Below, one piece after another: positions 7,363 through 9,008 of a DNA stretch of 9,008 bases; position 1 is the stretch's first letter, and each line of letters begins with the position of its first letter. Position numbers and translations under genes: made by a program. The stretch spans positions 1 to 9,008 of the forward strand of contig DASYSL010000025.1 of NCBI GenBank assembly GCA_036003365.1. The letters run 5' to 3'. Origin of the DNA: DASYSL01 sp036003365 (GTDB lineage Bacteria > Eisenbacteria > RBG-16-71-46 > DASYSL01). The notes below the pieces were generated by a model. It did no database searches, was not told where the DNA came from, and saw only the letters and a program-made list of their open reading frames with translations.

Positions 7363-8127
7363 ATGAAGACTCTCGCCGTCATCCCGGCCCGCCTCGAGTC
7401 GACACGCTTCCCTGGCAAACCGCTGGCGCTCCTCGCCGGCCGCCCCATCCTCCAGCACGTGTGGGATGCGGTGCGCCGATCGAACCGTGCCGACAAGATC
7501 GTCGTGGCCACCGACTCCGAGGAGATCGCCGCCTGCGCGCGCGCGTTCGGCGCCGAGGTGGCGCGCACCCGCCCCGACCATGCCACGGGCTCCGACCGCG
7601 TCGCCGAGGTCGCGTCCAAGCTCGGGGTCGGGTTCGACGCGGTGGTGAACGTGCAAGGCGATCAGCCGAGGCTCGCGCCCGAAGCGGTGCAGGAGGCGAT
7701 CCGCGCCCTGGCGCTCGATCCCATGACGCCGGTGACCACGGTGGCGGCACTCGACGGCGATCGGAGCGCCTACGAGAGCCCGCACGTGGTCAAGGTGGTG
7801 TGCGATCTCGAGGACCGGGCCCTCTTCTTCTCGCGCGCGCCCGTCGGCGGCTCGGAGGACAGCGCGGGCGTGTGGCGCTTCCGGCATCATCTCGGCGTCT
7901 ACGCGTTTCGCCCCGAGGCGCTGGCCGCGTTCGCGTCGTGGGCGCCGAGCCCGCTCGAGCGCGCCGAGAAGCTCGAACAGTTGCGGCTCCTGGAGCACGG
8001 AATTAGGATTCGCGTGACGCTCGTCCGGCAGGTGAGCCGTGGCGTCGACACGCCGGAAGACCTGGCGGCGCTGGAGAAGGAGAGCGCCGCGGCCGGTCCC
8101 ACCCTCCATGCAAGCGAGGCGTCATGA
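7363..8127 (+). CDS. kdsB: 3-deoxy-manno-octulosonate cytidylyltransferase (CMP-Kdo synthase)
   Basis: 254 residues, the usual length. It couples Kdo with CTP to give CMP-Kdo and pyrophosphate, the activating step for adding Kdo to lipid A in LPS synthesis, in the cytoplasm. Family motifs: PARLESTRFPGKPL (residues 8-21) for the nucleotide, ATDSEEI, TRPDHATGSDRVAEV, VNVQGDQP (95-102) with the metal-binding Asp100, HHLGVYAFR, LEQLRLLEHGIRIRV, and GVDTPEDL with Asp229, the second metal ligand. The usual GDEP is GDQP here. The ATG has a good ribosome-binding site (GGAG, 7351-7354). The end overlaps pyrG by four bases (ATGA), so the CTP user and the CTP maker are translated together. Its presence argues for an organism with Kdo-containing LPS. 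Confidence 0.95.
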   Translation: MKTLAVIPARLESTRFPGKPLALLAGRPILQHVWDAVRRSNRADKIVVATDSEEIAACARAFGAEVARTRPDHATGSDRVAEVASKLGVGFDAVVNVQGDQPRLAPEAVQEAIRALALDPMTPVTTVAALDGDRSAYESPHVVKVVCDLEDRALFFSRAPVGGSEDSAGVWRFRHHLGVYAFRPEALAAFASWAPSPLERAEKLEQLRLLEHGIRIRVTLVRQVSRGVDTPEDLAALEKESAAAGPTLHASEAS

Positions 8128-9008
8128 CCCGCTACGTCTTCGTCACCGGTGGCGTGATCTCCTCCCTCGGCAAGGGCATCGCCGTGGCGTCGCTCGGACG
8201 CCTGCTCAAGGCGCGCGGCCTGCAGGTCGAGTGCCTCAAGTTCGATCCCTACCTGAACGTCGACCCCGGCACCATGAGCCCGTTCCAGCACGGCGAGGTG
8301 TTCGTCACCGACGACGGCGCAGAGACCGATCTCGACCTCGGCCACTACGAGCGCTTCGTCGGCGTCAAGGTGACGCGCAGCCACAACGTGACCGCGGGCC
8401 AGATCTACGACGCCATCCTGGGCAAGGAGCGCCGCGGCGACTTCCTGGGCCACACCGTGCAGGTGGTGCCGCACGTCACCGACGAGATCAAGTCGCGCAT
8501 CACAGCACTGGGCGAGTCGACGGGCGCCGACGTGCTGCTCGTGGAAGTGGGGGGCACGGTGGGCGACATCGAGTCCTTGCCCTTCCTCGAGGCAGTCCGT
8601 CAGCTTCGGCTGGACGTGGGCAAGGAGCGCGCGGTGAACATCCACCTCACGCTCGTGCCCTTCATCAAGAGCGCGCAGGAATTGAAGACCAAGCCTACCC
8701 AGCACTCGGTGCGCGACCTGCGCGGCATCGGCATCCAGCCCGACCTCTTGCTCTGCCGCTCCGAGAAGCCGCTGGGCGAGGACGTGCGCCACAAGATCGC
8801 GCTCTTCACCAACCTGCCCACCGACGCGGTGATCGAAGCCCCGGACGTGGAGACCATCTACGAGGTGCCGCTGGTGCTCCGGCGCGGCGGCTTGGACGAC
8901 CAGGTGTGCCGCCTGCTCGGCATCGACACGGTTCCGCCGGCGCTCGGCAGCTGGGAAGAGCTGGTCGAGCGCATCAAGCATCCGTCGCGGCCGGTGCGCG
9001 TGGCCATC
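8124..9008 (+). CDS. pyrG: CTP synthase, 5' part (cut by window end)
   Basis: The first 295 residues of a protein that is usually about 540 long; the frame is still open at the last base. PyrG aminates UTP to CTP using ATP and glutamine-derived ammonia, in the cytoplasm. The visible part is the synthase domain: TGGVISSLGKGI (P-loop, Lys17), KFDPYLNVDPGTMSPFQHGE, TDDGAETDLDLGHYERF with Mg ligand Asp71, KERRGDFLGHTVQVVPH, EVGGTVGDIESLPFLEA with Glu141, and KTKPTQHSVRDLRGIGIQPD. The sequence ends as the glutamine amidotransferase domain is about to begin, so its Cys-His-Glu triad is not seen. The ATG overlaps the kdsB stop (ATGA, 8124-8127), indicating coupling. kdsB beside pyrG is a known arrangement in LPS-making bacteria. 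Confidence 0.96.
   Translation, partial: MTRYVFVTGGVISSLGKGIAVASLGRLLKARGLQVECLKFDPYLNVDPGTMSPFQHGEVFVTDDGAETDLDLGHYERFVGVKVTRSHNVTAGQIYDAILGKERRGDFLGHTVQVVPHVTDEIKSRITALGESTGADVLLVEVGGTVGDIESLPFLEAVRQLRLDVGKERAVNIHLTLVPFIKSAQELKTKPTQHSVRDLRGIGIQPDLLLCRSEKPLGEDVRHKIALFTNLPTDAVIEAPDVETIYEVPLVLRRGGLDDQVCRLLGIDTVPPALGSWEELVERIKHPSRPVRVAI

Overview
This is a GC-rich stretch of bacterial chromosome in which every recognisable gene lies on the + strand. KdsB (CMP-Kdo synthase) implies an LPS-making, Gram-negative-type envelope. The L21 N-terminus (IAG-x-Q rather than GGKQY) and the Chloroflexus/Chlorobi-type malate dehydrogenase hint at an uncultured FCB-like or deltaproteobacterium-like lineage. 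That placement is inference and weak.

Region 1 (1 to about 535) has no convincing gene. Its base composition is less GC-rich than the rest, and it is unusually full of perfect or near-perfect inverted repeats: two 16-bp perfect palindromes, an 11-bp-arm inverted repeat, a 12-bp palindrome, several short hairpins and a tandem 8-bp repeat. This is the least explained part of the window.

Region 2 (about 536 to 5597) is a tightly packed operon. It holds a B12-binding-type radical SAM protein (TIGR03960) fused to a DUF2344/TIGR03936 domain, an RNase E/G family ribonuclease, and a TauE/SafE-type membrane permease. The gaps are 3 nt and 1 nt. The radical SAM, DUF2344 and RNase E/G genes upstream of rplU-rpmA form a conserved neighbourhood in many bacteria.

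Region 3 (5598 to 5765) is an intergenic regulatory stretch. It has a near-consensus sigma-70-type promoter (TTGACG, 17-bp spacer, TATAAA), followed inside the predicted leader by a GAAA-capped GC hairpin and a U-rich tract that look like an attenuator or terminator.

Region 4 (5766 to 9008) holds rplU (L21), rpmA (L27), mdh, kdsB and the 5' part of pyrG (CTP synthase, cut by the window edge). rpmA/mdh and kdsB/pyrG overlap by 1 nt and 4 nt. mdh stands where obgE usually follows rpmA. KdsB and PyrG are functionally linked: CTP made by PyrG is the nucleotide substrate of KdsB.

Most of the window is housekeeping. I found no clear new defence or mobile system. The points most worth a second look are the palindrome-rich upstream region, the rplU leader, and the poorly characterised radical SAM/DUF2344 fusion beside an RNase E/G gene.
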